DNA of 64,000 nucleotides from CAWBFD01 sp963788115. Its GTDB lineage: Bacteria; Actinomycetota; Thermoleophilia; Solirubrobacterales; 70-9. The stretch lies in NCBI GenBank assembly GCA_963788115.1, contig CAWBFD010000004.1:1116001-1180000 (forward strand). Reading direction: 5' to 3'. The notes beneath the pieces are model-generated. The model ran no database searches. It was given only the letters and a program-made list of their open reading frames with translations, and was not told where the DNA came from. The translations under genes were made by a program, and so were the position numbers. Position 1 is the first letter of the stretch. Each line of letters starts with the position of its first letter. Shown one piece after another: positions 46,078 to 54,497 of the stretch.

Positions 46078-46947
46078 ATGGAGCGGCAAATGCCCGAGCG
46101 AGACGGATACATCCCCGGCGTTCCCTGCTGGATCGACACTAGCCAGCCCGACCCGGACGCAGTCCTGGATTTCTACAGCGGCCTCTTCGGCTGGGAGTTC
46201 GAGAATGTGATGCCGGAGGACTCGGACGGGAAGTACTTCTTCGCCCGGCTGCGCGGCGGCGACGTGGCTGCAGTCGGGTCGATTCCCGAGGGTGCCCCGC
46301 CGATGGCCGTGTGGAACACGTACATCTGGGTGGAGGGCGCCGACGAAACCGCGGCGAAGGTCCGCGATGCCGGCGGCAGCGTCGTGATGGAGCCGTTCGA
46401 CATCCCGGGCTCCGGGCGCATGGCAGTCTTCACCGATCCCGAGGGAGCCGTGTTCTGCGTCTGGCAGGCGAAGGAGCACAAGGGCGCGCAGATCGTCAAC
46501 GAGCACGGGTCGCTGAACTTCAATGGCCTCAACACCCGCGACGTGGAGGGCGCGAAGTCCTTCTACGGCTCGGTGTTCGGCTGGACGACGCTCGCTCTCG
46601 ACGCCGGTGAGATGTGGACGCTGCCCGGCTACGGCGACTATCTCGAGCGCGACAACCCCGGCCTCCGCAAGCAGCTGGCCGAAATGGGCGGACCCGAGGG
46701 CTTCGAGGACGTCGTCGCCAGCATCAATCCGATCCCGGATGACCAGCCCGACACGCCGGCGCACTGGAGCGTCACGTTTGCCGTCGACGACGCCGACGCC
46801 ACCGCATCGAAGGCCACCGAGCTCGGCGGCAGCGTGATCGTCCCGCCCTTTGATGCTCCATGGGTCCGACTGACGATCATCAACGACCCGCGGGGCGCGA
46901 CGTTCATCGCCGGCCAGTTCGTCCCCGAGAACCCGGGACCTCGGTAG
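46078..46947 (+). CDS. VOC family protein with two glyoxalase modules
   Basis: 289 residues with an ATG at 46078 (46090 is also possible). Two tandem VOC modules: 'VPCWIDTSQPDPDAVLDFYSGLFGWEF' with 'MAVFTDPEGAVFCVWQ', and 'LNFNGLNTRDVEGAKSFYGSVFGW' with 'LTIINDPRGATFIAGQF'. This matches the CFP32-like actinobacterial VOC proteins. Substrate unknown. It lies alone between the convergent repair gene and a minus-strand SnoaL gene. Confidence 0.85.
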   Translation: MERQMPERDGYIPGVPCWIDTSQPDPDAVLDFYSGLFGWEFENVMPEDSDGKYFFARLRGGDVAAVGSIPEGAPPMAVWNTYIWVEGADETAAKVRDAGGSVVMEPFDIPGSGRMAVFTDPEGAVFCVWQAKEHKGAQIVNEHGSLNFNGLNTRDVEGAKSFYGSVFGWTTLALDAGEMWTLPGYGDYLERDNPGLRKQLAEMGGPEGFEDVVASINPIPDDQPDTPAHWSVTFAVDDADATASKATELGGSVIVPPFDAPWVRLTIINDPRGATFIAGQFVPENPGPR

Positions 46948-47002
46948 CCAGGCGGACGCCGGGGTCAGCGCCGCCTAGCCCCGCGTGCAGGCCTGGGCGC
47001 CA

Positions 47003-47425
47003 TCACATCGCCCGGTCCTTCAACCCGGCTGCCTCGAGCGCCTCTCCCCGATCGGTGAAGGCCCGGAGCCGCCCGATCCTCTCCCCGCGGATCTGCAACA
47101 GCCAGGCCGCTTGCGGGAAGTCGAGCGGTACCGCTCCCCGCCGTCCCTGCGCCCGCCATGTCCCGACGGCCAGCACCCGGCCCTCGCCCAGGTCCCGGAA
47201 GTGCTCCGGTTTCACCTGAAACGCGGCCCAGTCCTGCCTCAGGTCCGCAACCCAGCGCCGTACCTCCTCGGTCCCGCGGTACGTCCTGCCCTCCAGCACG
47301 GCCATGACCGGAATCCACTCGACATCCGGGTCGAGCATCTCGTAGAGGTCTTCGGCCCCCTCCGCGAACGCGAGGTTGAACGCCTCGAACGTCCTCCGCG
47401 CGACCTCGAGAGCATCCTGCGACAT
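47003..47425 (-). CDS. SnoaL/NTF2-like protein
   Basis: 140 residues: 'SQDALEVARRTFEAFNLAFAEG', 'MLDPDVEWIPVMAVLEGRTYRG' and the tail 'FTDRGEALEAAGLKDRAM'. The -10 GATACT (47434-47439 on the minus strand) is eight bases before the ATG. NTF2-like fold, role unknown. It is divergent from the ArsR-SRPBCC gene, and the two promoters are about 95 bp apart. Confidence 0.8.
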   Translation of the reverse strand: MSQDALEVARRTFEAFNLAFAEGAEDLYEMLDPDVEWIPVMAVLEGRTYRGTEEVRRWVADLRQDWAAFQVKPEHFRDLGEGRVLAVGTWRAQGRRGAVPLDFPQAAWLLQIRGERIGRLRAFTDRGEALEAAGLKDRAM

Positions 47426-47518
47426 CGCCGTCGAGTATCGCGGGAAACGGCTGGGAACGGCCGGCTCCACCTCGGCCGACGGCAGCGGCGTCCGCTCCGT
47501 TTCCGATCCAGACAACAT

Positions 47519-47541
47519 GTGACCAAAAGGTCACGTATACT
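47519..47541 (+). promoter_or_regulatory. ArsR-type operator and -10 of the ArsR-SRPBCC gene
   Basis: Perfect inverted repeat GTGACC-AAAA-GGTCAC (47519-47534) directly upstream of TATACT (47536-47541), which is seven bases before ATG 47549. The palindrome would cover the -35 region, so autorepression of a leaderless mRNA is predicted. Confidence 0.75.
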
Positions 47542-47548
47542 CGGGACG

Positions 47549-48325
47549 ATGGACGCGGTGTTCAAGGCACTGGCCGACCCCACCCGCCGAAGGCTGCTCG
47601 ACGAGCTGTTCAGGCAGGACGGGCGGCCGCTGAGCGCGCTCGAGCGGGGCCTGCCCATGACCCGCTTCGGCGTCATGAAGCACCTCCGGGTGCTCGAGGA
47701 GGCCGGCCTGGTGACCACCAGGCGGTGCGGGCGCGAGAAGCTCCACTACCTGAACCCCGTCCCGATCCGGCTCGTCCACGACCGGTGGGTGAGCAAATAC
47801 GCCGAGCCCTGGGCCGCGGCGCTCAGCGGGCTCAAGAAGACGATCGAGGAGGAACGCATGGAGAAGGTGTTCGAGATCTACATCAAGACGACCCCGGATC
47901 GCCTGTGGGAGGCGATCACCGACAACGGGATGAGGCAGAAGTACAACTTCGGGGTCGGCGTCACCTCGGACTGGAGGCCCGGCTCACGCTACGAGGGCGT
48001 CCACCCTGGCGCCGGCATCACGATCGCCGAGGGCGAGAATCTCGAGGTCGATCCGCCGCGCCGGCTGGTGCAGAGCTTCAACGCGCTCTGGAGCGACGAC
48101 GTGAAGCGCGAGGGGACGTCGAGGGTCACCTGGGAGATCGAGCCGGTCGGCGACTCGTGCCGGCTGACCGTCATCCACGACGAGCTTCGCGAGGGCGCCC
48201 ATGAGGAGCTCTACGGCGGCTGGCCGCAGATCCTCTCCGGGCTCAAGACCCTGCTCGAGACCGGCGAGACGCTCACCACGCCCGGCTCACTCCTCTACTC
48301 GGAGGCCTCCGAGCAGGCGGCCTGA
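47549..48325 (+). CDS. ArsR-family regulator fused to SRPBCC (AHSA1-like) domain
   Basis: 258 residues. The N-terminal winged helix 'FKALADPTRRRLLDELF', 'TRFGVMKHLRVLEEAGLVTTRR' is ArsR-type without metal-binding cysteines in the recognition region. A second domain from about residue 100 ('MEKVFEIYIKTTPDRLWEAITD', 'SRVTWEIEPVGDSCRLTVIHDEL') is an AHSA1/SRPBCC hydrophobic-ligand fold. Such genes are usually two separate ORFs in an operon; here they are fused in one frame. Likely a one-component sensor. A perfect operator lies upstream. Confidence 0.85.
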   Translation: MDAVFKALADPTRRRLLDELFRQDGRPLSALERGLPMTRFGVMKHLRVLEEAGLVTTRRCGREKLHYLNPVPIRLVHDRWVSKYAEPWAAALSGLKKTIEEERMEKVFEIYIKTTPDRLWEAITDNGMRQKYNFGVGVTSDWRPGSRYEGVHPGAGITIAEGENLEVDPPRRLVQSFNALWSDDVKREGTSRVTWEIEPVGDSCRLTVIHDELREGAHEELYGGWPQILSGLKTLLETGETLTTPGSLLYSEASEQAA

Positions 48326-48410
48326 GACCCAGACCGACCCGATCGAGGCGCCGCCTCACCCCGGGGTGGCGCCTCGGTTCGGCGGTCGATCGTCCATAGT
48401 TAGAGCCGGA

Positions 48411-49754
48411 GTGCGCTCAGACCTTCCCCCGGGGCCGCGGTATCCGAGCCTGATCCAGGGGATCGGCCTCTGGACGCGTCCACTCGCCCTACCGGAGCGC
48501 TACCGCGCCCGCTACGGCAAGCGCTTCACGATCCACTTCCCGCTGGCGCCGCCCTTCGTGATCCTCTCCGACCCGGATGAGGTCAGGGAGGTGTTCATGG
48601 CGCCGCCTGACGTCCTCCACCCGGGTGAGGGTGCCCGCGTGCTGGAGCCCCTGGTCGGCAAGAACTCGGTGATCCTGCTCGACGAGGGGGCGCACATGGA
48701 GCAGCGCAGGCTGATCCTCCCGGCCTTCCACGGCGAGAAGATGGCGCGGCTCGGGGGGCTCATGACCCAGGTCGCGGAGCGGGAGGTGGCCGGATGGCCA
48801 AGCGGCGAGGAGATCGAGCTCCAGCCGCGCATGCAGCGGCTCACGCTGGAGATCATCCTGCGCGCCGTGTTCGGGCTCGACCCCGGGGCGCGTCTCGACG
48901 CTCTCCGCGATCGGCTCGGCGAGTTACTCGCCTTCGGCGACCGGCCGATCAGCCTCGTGCCACCGGACCCGGAGGGCCTCCCGGCGCGCCTGCTGGAGAG
49001 GGTGGGGCCGTTTGCGCGCTTTGTCCGCATTCAGCAGGAGACGGACGAGCTCTTGTTCGAGCTCATCGATGAGCGGCGTGGTGCGGATGGCGAGCGCGAG
49101 GACGTGCTGGCGATGCTGCTCGAGGCGCGCCACGAGGACGGCTCGCCGATGTCCGCGCAGGAGCTCCGCGACGAGCTGATGACGCTCCTCGCGGCCGGCC
49201 ACGAGACGACCGCATCCTCGCTGGCGTGGGCGTTCGAGCGCCTCTGCCGCTCACCCGCGGTTCTCGACCGGCTGGTCGGCGAGCTCGACGCCGATGGCGA
49301 TGCCTACCTCGTCGCGACCATCCAGGAGACCCTGCGCCGGCGCCCGGTGCTGCCTAACGTGGAGCCCCGGCTGGTCAAGCGACCGATCGAAATCGGCGGT
49401 TGGACCTATCCACCCGGCGTCTGCCTGGTCCCCAACGCCTACCTCATCCACCACGATCCCGAGATCTACCCGGATCCATACGCCTTCCGTCCCGAGCGCT
49501 TCCTCGAGGAGCCGCCCGGCACCTACACCTGGATCCCGTTCGGGGGCGGCCGCCGGCGCTGCGTCGGGGCCAGCTTCGCGATGCTCGAGATGCAGATCGT
49601 GATGCGGACCGTGCTCACGGATCGTGAGCTTCGCCCCGCCGGCAAGGGGGTCGAGGTGCCGAGGCGGCGCAACATCACGGTCACGCCGGCGCGCGGGGCG
49701 CGCGCGGTGCTCGCTGAGCGCGCCCGCGAGCCGGCCGCCACTACGGGGATCTGA
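48411..49754 (+). CDS. Cytochrome P450
   Basis: 447 residues from the GTG giving VRSDLPPGPRYPS. The I-helix oxygen motif is 'LLAAGHETTASSLAW', ExxR is in 'TIQETLRRRP', 'FRPERF' follows, and the heme Cys lies in 'PFGGGRRRCVGASFA'. The class resembles bacterial CYP110/CYP1xx enzymes with an N-terminal 'GPR(Y)P' and no membrane anchor. Substrate unknown. No ferredoxin or reductase gene is adjacent. The alpha/beta hydrolase gene begins about 20 bp downstream. Confidence 0.93.
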   Translation: MRSDLPPGPRYPSLIQGIGLWTRPLALPERYRARYGKRFTIHFPLAPPFVILSDPDEVREVFMAPPDVLHPGEGARVLEPLVGKNSVILLDEGAHMEQRRLILPAFHGEKMARLGGLMTQVAEREVAGWPSGEEIELQPRMQRLTLEIILRAVFGLDPGARLDALRDRLGELLAFGDRPISLVPPDPEGLPARLLERVGPFARFVRIQQETDELLFELIDERRGADGEREDVLAMLLEARHEDGSPMSAQELRDELMTLLAAGHETTASSLAWAFERLCRSPAVLDRLVGELDADGDAYLVATIQETLRRRPVLPNVEPRLVKRPIEIGGWTYPPGVCLVPNAYLIHHDPEIYPDPYAFRPERFLEEPPGTYTWIPFGGGRRRCVGASFAMLEMQIVMRTVLTDRELRPAGKGVEVPRRRNITVTPARGARAVLAERAREPAATTGI

Positions 49755-49773
49755 CAGCATCGCTGGCACGGTC

Positions 49774-50412
49774 CTGGACATCGACACACTCCACGGTCAG
49801 GCGCGCGCGCACCTGCACGGCACCGATCGGCCGAGGGCGGCGCTGGTCCTCGGCCATGGCGCTGCCGGCGGGGTGACGTCAGGGGACCTGGGCGCGGCGA
49901 CGGAGGCGGCGGTTTCTGAGGGTGTCAGCGTGGCGCTCGTCGAGCAGCCGTACCGCGTTGCCGGGCGACGCTCGCCGGCATCCGCGCGCCGGCTCGATGC
50001 AGCGTGGACGGCCGTGGTCGACCACCTGGCCGCGGGCGAGCTGCGCGGGCTGCCGCTCCTCGTCGGCGGGCGCTCGCTGGGCGCGCGGGTCGCCTGCCGC
50101 ACCGCGGAGACGACCGGCGCAGCGGCCGTGCTCTGCCTTGCGTTCCCCCTCCAGCCGCCGCGCCGCGCCGGTGGCACCGCGTCCCCCAGCCGGCTGCCAG
50201 AGCTCGACCAGGTAAAGGTCCCGATGCTGGTCGTCCAGGGCGAGCGCGACCGGTTCGGGATCCCGCCCGCCACCGCGCGCCGCACCGTCGTGCAGGTGCC
50301 GGGCGATCACAGCCTGCGGACGGACGTCGACGCCGTGGCTGCCGCTGTGCGCGACTGGCTTCCCGGGGTCGTGGCTAAGGCCGCCCGGGCTGAGGTCCCA
50401 TCCGGGCGATGA
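49774..50412 (+). CDS. Alpha/beta hydrolase (KANL3/Tex30-like dienelactone-hydrolase relative)
   Basis: About 212 residues. 'AALVLGHGAAGGVTSGDL' carries the oxyanion loop, 'LLVGGRSLGARVACRTA' the nucleophile elbow GRSLG, 'PMLVVQGERDRFG' the acid and 'GDHSLR' the catalytic His. The start is uncertain: no ATG or GTG is in frame near the domain, so CTG 49774 is given, or translation may be coupled to the P450 from an upstream codon. Probably co-transcribed with the P450. Confidence 0.75.
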   Translation: MDIDTLHGQARAHLHGTDRPRAALVLGHGAAGGVTSGDLGAATEAAVSEGVSVALVEQPYRVAGRRSPASARRLDAAWTAVVDHLAAGELRGLPLLVGGRSLGARVACRTAETTGAAAVLCLAFPLQPPRRAGGTASPSRLPELDQVKVPMLVVQGERDRFGIPPATARRTVVQVPGDHSLRTDVDAVAAAVRDWLPGVVAKAARAEVPSGR

Positions 50413-50467
50413 GTTTGCGCTGATCCGGATGTCTATAGGGGTGGCATCGAAAGGAAGGGAGCCATCC

Positions 50468-50848
50468 ATGCTCGAGAACACGCAGGCGTTCCACGGCTTC
50501 GCGGTCGACGACCTGGCGAAGGCCCAGAAGTTCTACGGCGAGACGCTGGGGCTGAATACATCCATCCTCGACGAGGACAACGGGCTCCTCTCGCTGCGCC
50601 TGAACGGTAGCCGCGACACGCTCATCTACCTGAAGCCCGACCACGTGCCCGCGACCTACACGATCCTGAACTTCCCGGTCGACGACGTCGACGGAGTGGT
50701 GGACGAGCTGACCGCGCGCGGCGTCAGCTTTGAGCGCTACGACGGCTTCGAGCAGGACGAAAAGGGCATCGCCCGCGGCAACGGACCGGACATCGCCTGG
50801 TTCAAGGACCCGGCGGGGAACATCCTCTCAGTGCTCGAGGAAGCCTGA
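50468..50848 (+). CDS. VOC (glyoxalase-like) family protein
   Basis: 126 residues from the ATG giving MLENTQAFHGFAVDDL, preceded by aaaggaaggga. One VOC module: 'LAKAQKFYGETLGLNT', 'YTILNFPVDDVDGVVDELTARGV' and 'AWFKDPAGNILSVLEE' with the conserved Glu. This is the third VOC gene in the window. Substrate unknown. Confidence 0.87.
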   Translation: MLENTQAFHGFAVDDLAKAQKFYGETLGLNTSILDEDNGLLSLRLNGSRDTLIYLKPDHVPATYTILNFPVDDVDGVVDELTARGVSFERYDGFEQDEKGIARGNGPDIAWFKDPAGNILSVLEEA

Positions 50849-50918
50849 CGATCAGACCCCCGGGCGGTGCCGCGGGGCGCCGGCGGGGCTTCCGCAGCAC
50901 GGGTTCCGTCCTGGGGGA

Positions 50919-51153
50919 CTACTCCTCCTCGCCGAAGCTCCCCTCGCGCTCGTGCTCGGGCGCGAGCCGGCTCCTCCTCTTCGCCCGTGTCGAAGCTGCC
51001 CTCGCGCTCGTGCTCGGGCGCGGCCGGCTCCTCCTCTTCGCCCGTGTCGAAGCTGCCCTCGCGCTCGTGCTCGGGCGCGAGCGGCTCCTCCTCCTCGCCC
51101 TCGTCGAAGCTTCCCTTGTCCTCCTTGTGCCTCTCTTCCGATTCGGCTGACAT
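50919..51153 (-). pseudogene. Acidic tandem-repeat protein with +1 frameshift
   Basis: From the ATG, 'SAESEERHKEDKGSFDEGEEEEP' is followed by repeats of a 19-residue unit GSFDTGEEEEPAAPEHERE. In the last copy one extra base near 50966-50970 shifts the frame into Arg/Ala. Removing it gives 'LAPEHEREGSFGEEE' and the stop at 50919, a protein of about 75 residues with net strong negative charge. Possible slippage in a DNA repeat. Function unknown; no signal peptide. Confidence 0.6.
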
Positions 51154-51258
51154 CGGGTCGACCTCCTCCGCTGATTCCTTCCCGCCTCGTGAGCGATCTT
51201 ATGCGTTTGCGTCGAGCCCCGCCTGTAACCACGCGCTCCATCGGAGGTATCCCCAGGC

Positions 51259-52059
51259 GTGGCCTGGTACAGCCGCAAGCGCTCGTTAGGGCATCGAGTC
51301 AGGCACCGCGGTCGCGAGCTGCGAAAGGCCGCGTCCCAGCTCGACCTGCCCTGGGCTCGCCGACCCGAGGCCGGCGCGGTGCGCGAGGCGTTGATGACCT
51401 TCGTGCTGAAGCCGCTGATGGACTACTACACGACGCGACGCGCCAGCGGTGGCGAGCGGCTCGCCAACGTCAAGGGGCCCGTGATCCTGGTCGCGAACCA
51501 CACCAGCCACATGGACACTCCGGTGATCCTGGCGGCGCTGCCGTGGACCCTGCGCCGGCGCACCGCGGTGGCGGCGGCGACCGACTACTTCTACCGCAAC
51601 AAGCTGGTCGCCTCGCTGGTCTCGCTGATCTTCAACACCGTGCCCGTCGACCGGACCGGAGGCGCGGGGTTGAGCAAGCCCGGGGTGAGCCACCTCGACC
51701 GCCTCCTCGACCAGGGCTGGAGCCTGCTGCTCTACCCGGAGGGAACCCGCTCGCGCCAGGGGCGGCTGGGCCGGGTGCGCAAGGGCGCCGCGGTGCTGGC
51801 CGCCCGCCATGGGGTGCCGATCGTCCCGATCCGGGTGACCGGGACTCGGACGGCGATGCCCCCCGGCCGGGTGTGGCCGCGACGGAGCCGCGGCAAGCCG
51901 CTGCCGAGGCGCCACCCGGTCGAGATCTCGTTCGGAGATCCGATCCCGCCCGACGAGGACACCGTCGAGCTGACCCAGCGGGTCCAGCAATTCTTCGAGG
52001 ACGGCGCTCGCAACGGCGCCGCGCCCGCGCCCAAGGGCCGGTTCGCCCGCTCGCGCTGA
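51259..52059 (+). CDS. 1-acyl-sn-glycerol-3-phosphate acyltransferase (PlsC-like)
   Basis: 266 residues. Motif I 'VANHTSHMDTPV' (NHxxxxD), motif II 'YFYRNKL', motif III 'LLLYPEGTRSRQGRLG' and motif IV 'GVPIVPIRVTG' are all present, the full acyltransferase set. It acylates lysophosphatidic acid at sn-2 in phospholipid synthesis. It is convergent with glpK copy 1. A functional link to the nearby glycerol-3-phosphate genes and pgsA is plausible. Confidence 0.9.
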   Translation: MAWYSRKRSLGHRVRHRGRELRKAASQLDLPWARRPEAGAVREALMTFVLKPLMDYYTTRRASGGERLANVKGPVILVANHTSHMDTPVILAALPWTLRRRTAVAAATDYFYRNKLVASLVSLIFNTVPVDRTGGAGLSKPGVSHLDRLLDQGWSLLLYPEGTRSRQGRLGRVRKGAAVLAARHGVPIVPIRVTGTRTAMPPGRVWPRRSRGKPLPRRHPVEISFGDPIPPDEDTVELTQRVQQFFEDGARNGAAPAPKGRFARSR

Positions 52060-52066
52060 CGCGGTA

Positions 52067-53563
52067 TCAGTCGTCGTCGTCGTCGACCCAGTCGACGGTC
52101 CGGGCGACGGCCTTCCTCCACTTGCGGAATCCTCGCTCGCGCTGCTCGCCGTCCATCCGCGGCATCCACTCGGCGGCCTTGTGCCAGTTCGCCCGCAGGC
52201 TCTCGATGTCGGGCCAGAACCCGACCGCGAGGCCCGCCGCGTAGGCCGCGCCGAGTGACACGGTCTCGGCCACGATCGGGCGCACGACGGAGACGTCGAG
52301 CACGTCCGCCAGGAACTGCATCAGCAGGTTGTTGGCGGTCATGCCGCCGTCGACACGCAGGGTCTTGAGGTCGACCTCGGTGTCGGCGTTCATCGCCTCG
52401 ATGACCTCGCGCGTCTGCCACGCGGTGGCCTCGAGCACGGCGCGTGCGAGGTGGCCCTTGGTGATGTATCCGGTGAGCCCGGCGATCACCCCGCGCGCGT
52501 CGCTGCGCCAGTAGGGGGCGAACAGCCCGGAGAACGCGGGCACGAAGTAGCAGCCGCCGTTGTCGTCGACCGTCCGGGCCAGCGTCTCGATCTCGGGCGC
52601 GCTGCCGATCAGCTCGACGTTGTCGCGAAACCACTGCACGAGGGCGCCGGTCACCGCGATCGAGCCCTCTAGCGCGTACGTCGGCGGCCCGTCGCCGAGC
52701 TTGTAGCCCATGGTCGTCAGCAGGCCGCTGGCGGAGGCGACCGGACGCTCGCCCGTGTTCTGCAGCAGAAAGCTCCCGGTGCCGTAGGTGCACTTGGTGT
52801 CGCCGAGGGAGAAGCAGGTCTGCCCCACGAGCGCGGCGTGCTGGTCGCCGAGCGCGGAGGCCACCGGAAGCCCGGCGAGCAGATCGCCCGCCTCGCCGTA
52901 GATCTCGGAGGACGCCCGGATCTCCGGCAGCATCGCGCGAGGCACGCCCATCGCGTCGAGCAGCTCGTCGTCCCAGTCCAGGGTGTGGATGTTCATCAGC
53001 ATCGTCCGGCTCGCGTTGGTGACGTCGCCCACGTGTCGGCCGGTCAGCTTCCAGATCAGCCACCCCTCCATCGTCCCGAACAGCACCTCGCCGGCCTCCG
53101 CCCGCTCGCGCAGTCCGGGGATGTGGTCCAGCAGCCAGCGGATCTTGGGGCCCGAGAAGTACGTCGTCAGGGGCAGGCCGCAGCGATCGCGAAAGCGATC
53201 CTGACCCACGTCTCCCGCCAGCTCCTGGCACAGCTGCGCCGTCCGGGTGTCCGCCCAGTTGATCGCGTTGTGCACCGGGCGCCCCGTGGCACGGTCCCAG
53301 ATCACGCTCGTCTCGCGCTGGTTCGCGATCCCGAGGGCCAGCAGGTCGCTGACCGTCAGCTGGGCCTTCTCCAGCGCCTCGCGCACGACGGTCAGCACGT
53401 TCGCCCAGATCTCCTCCGGATCGTGCTCCACCCATCCAGGTCGGGGGAAGTGCTGGCGGTGCTCCTTCTGGGCCACCGAGACGATCCGCGCCCGGCGGTC
53501 GAAGACGATGCAGCGCGAAGAGGCGGTCCCCTGATCGATCGAGGCGATGTAGCGCTCGCTCAC
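52067..53563 (-). CDS. glpK: Glycerol kinase (copy 1)
   Basis: 498 residues, full length. FGGY-family motifs: 'ASIDQGTASSRCIVFD' near the N-terminus, 'WADTRTAQ', 'TYGTGSFLLQNTG' (ATP site), 'ALEGSIAVTGALVQWFRD' and 'VDGGMTANNLLMQF'. It phosphorylates glycerol to sn-glycerol-3-phosphate. The C-terminal tail ends WVDDDDD. It is transcribed with the IclR gene upstream on the minus strand (about 60 bp gap), opposite in direction to glpF-glpK2. About two-thirds similar to copy 2. Confidence 0.95.
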   Translation of the reverse strand: MSERYIASIDQGTASSRCIVFDRRARIVSVAQKEHRQHFPRPGWVEHDPEEIWANVLTVVREALEKAQLTVSDLLALGIANQRETSVIWDRATGRPVHNAINWADTRTAQLCQELAGDVGQDRFRDRCGLPLTTYFSGPKIRWLLDHIPGLRERAEAGEVLFGTMEGWLIWKLTGRHVGDVTNASRTMLMNIHTLDWDDELLDAMGVPRAMLPEIRASSEIYGEAGDLLAGLPVASALGDQHAALVGQTCFSLGDTKCTYGTGSFLLQNTGERPVASASGLLTTMGYKLGDGPPTYALEGSIAVTGALVQWFRDNVELIGSAPEIETLARTVDDNGGCYFVPAFSGLFAPYWRSDARGVIAGLTGYITKGHLARAVLEATAWQTREVIEAMNADTEVDLKTLRVDGGMTANNLLMQFLADVLDVSVVRPIVAETVSLGAAYAAGLAVGFWPDIESLRANWHKAAEWMPRMDGEQRERGFRKWRKAVARTVDWVDDDDD

Positions 53564-53626
53564 GTGAACGCGGTCTCCGTTTGCGAGCCGGCCGGGGTGG
53601 ACGGGCTCGGGGCCACGGCGCTCCGC

Positions 53627-54382
53627 CTACCAGGGGATCGCTCCCAGCTCCCGAGACACCGCGCGGGCCGCGTCCCGCACGTAGGTGACGAGCTCCTCAT
53701 CGGGGTGGCGATCCTCGCACAATCGCTCAACCGAGCCGCTGATCCCCATCGCGCCCACCGTCAGCTTGCGGCGATCCTGAATCGGCGCGGCGATCGACGC
53801 CTCGCCGTCGACCAGCTCCTCGACGTCCGCTCCCCAGCCGCGCAGACGCACGTGCTCGAGCTCCCGCTCGAGCCGGTAGATGTCGGTGATCGTCGAGGCC
53901 GTGAATCCGTCGAGCGGCAGCCCTCTGGCGAGGTAGGGGTGGTCGGCGAGCAGTGCCTTGCCGAACGCGGTCGCGTGCACGGGCAGGAGCGCACCGACCT
54001 CGAGCGTCTGGCGGCTGTCGTCCGGACGGAACACGTGGTGGACCACGAGCACCCGGTGCTCGTGCAAGGTGCCGATGCGCACGCTCTCGCCACTACGGGT
54101 GGCCAGCGCGTCGGCCCAGTTGAGGGCCCGGGTGCGGAGCTCGTTGCCGTCGAGGTAGCTGGAGCCCATGTGGAGGAGGGCGGGACCGAGCTGGTACTTG
54201 CCCGACTCCGGGTCCTGCTCGACGAAGCCCACCAACTGCAGCGTTCGCAGCAACCCGTGGACGGTGCCCTTCGGCAGCTCGAGCTCATTCGCGAGCTCGG
54301 CGACCCCAAGGCCGCGCGTGCGCCCGGAGAGCAGCCGCAGGATCGCCGCCGCTCGCTCGATCGACTGAATTGCCCTGGGCAT
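53627..54382 (-). CDS. IclR-family transcriptional regulator of the glycerol cluster
   Basis: 251 residues. N-terminal winged helix 'QSIERAAAILRLLSGRTRGLGVAELANELELPKGTVHGLLRTL' (given in parts here: helix 'AAAILRLL', recognition 'LPKGTVHGLL'), then the IclR effector domain with 'SGESVRIGTLHEHRVLVVH' and 'PVHATAFGKALLA'. Resembles GylR of Streptomyces, which controls glycerol operons with glycerol-3-phosphate as effector. It is divergent from glpF with four phased repeats between them, so it most likely regulates both sides. Confidence 0.88.
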   Translation of the reverse strand: MPRAIQSIERAAAILRLLSGRTRGLGVAELANELELPKGTVHGLLRTLQLVGFVEQDPESGKYQLGPALLHMGSSYLDGNELRTRALNWADALATRSGESVRIGTLHEHRVLVVHHVFRPDDSRQTLEVGALLPVHATAFGKALLADHPYLARGLPLDGFTASTITDIYRLERELEHVRLRGWGADVEELVDGEASIAAPIQDRRKLTVGAMGISGSVERLCEDRHPDEELVTYVRDAARAVSRELGAIPW

Positions 54383-54391
54383 TCCTCACAT

Positions 54392-54460
54392 TGTCGGGCA
54401 TTTTTGCTCAATTCCACACAATGTCTGGCAATGTCGAACAGTTTGCGTTAATGTCGCACC
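54392..54460. promoter_or_regulatory. Phased operator repeats between IclR gene and glpF
   Basis: Direct repeats TGTCGGGCA (54392), TGTCTGGCA (54422), TGTCGAACA (54432) and TGTCGCACC (54452). The steps are 30, 10 and 20 bp, whole helix turns, so all sites face the same side of DNA. The region is AT-rich compared with the flanks. Likely IclR binding sites. Confidence 0.7.
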
Positions 54461-54497
54461 GTTTTCGGGAGTCAGTTGTTGAAAGGAGGAGAGGCTC

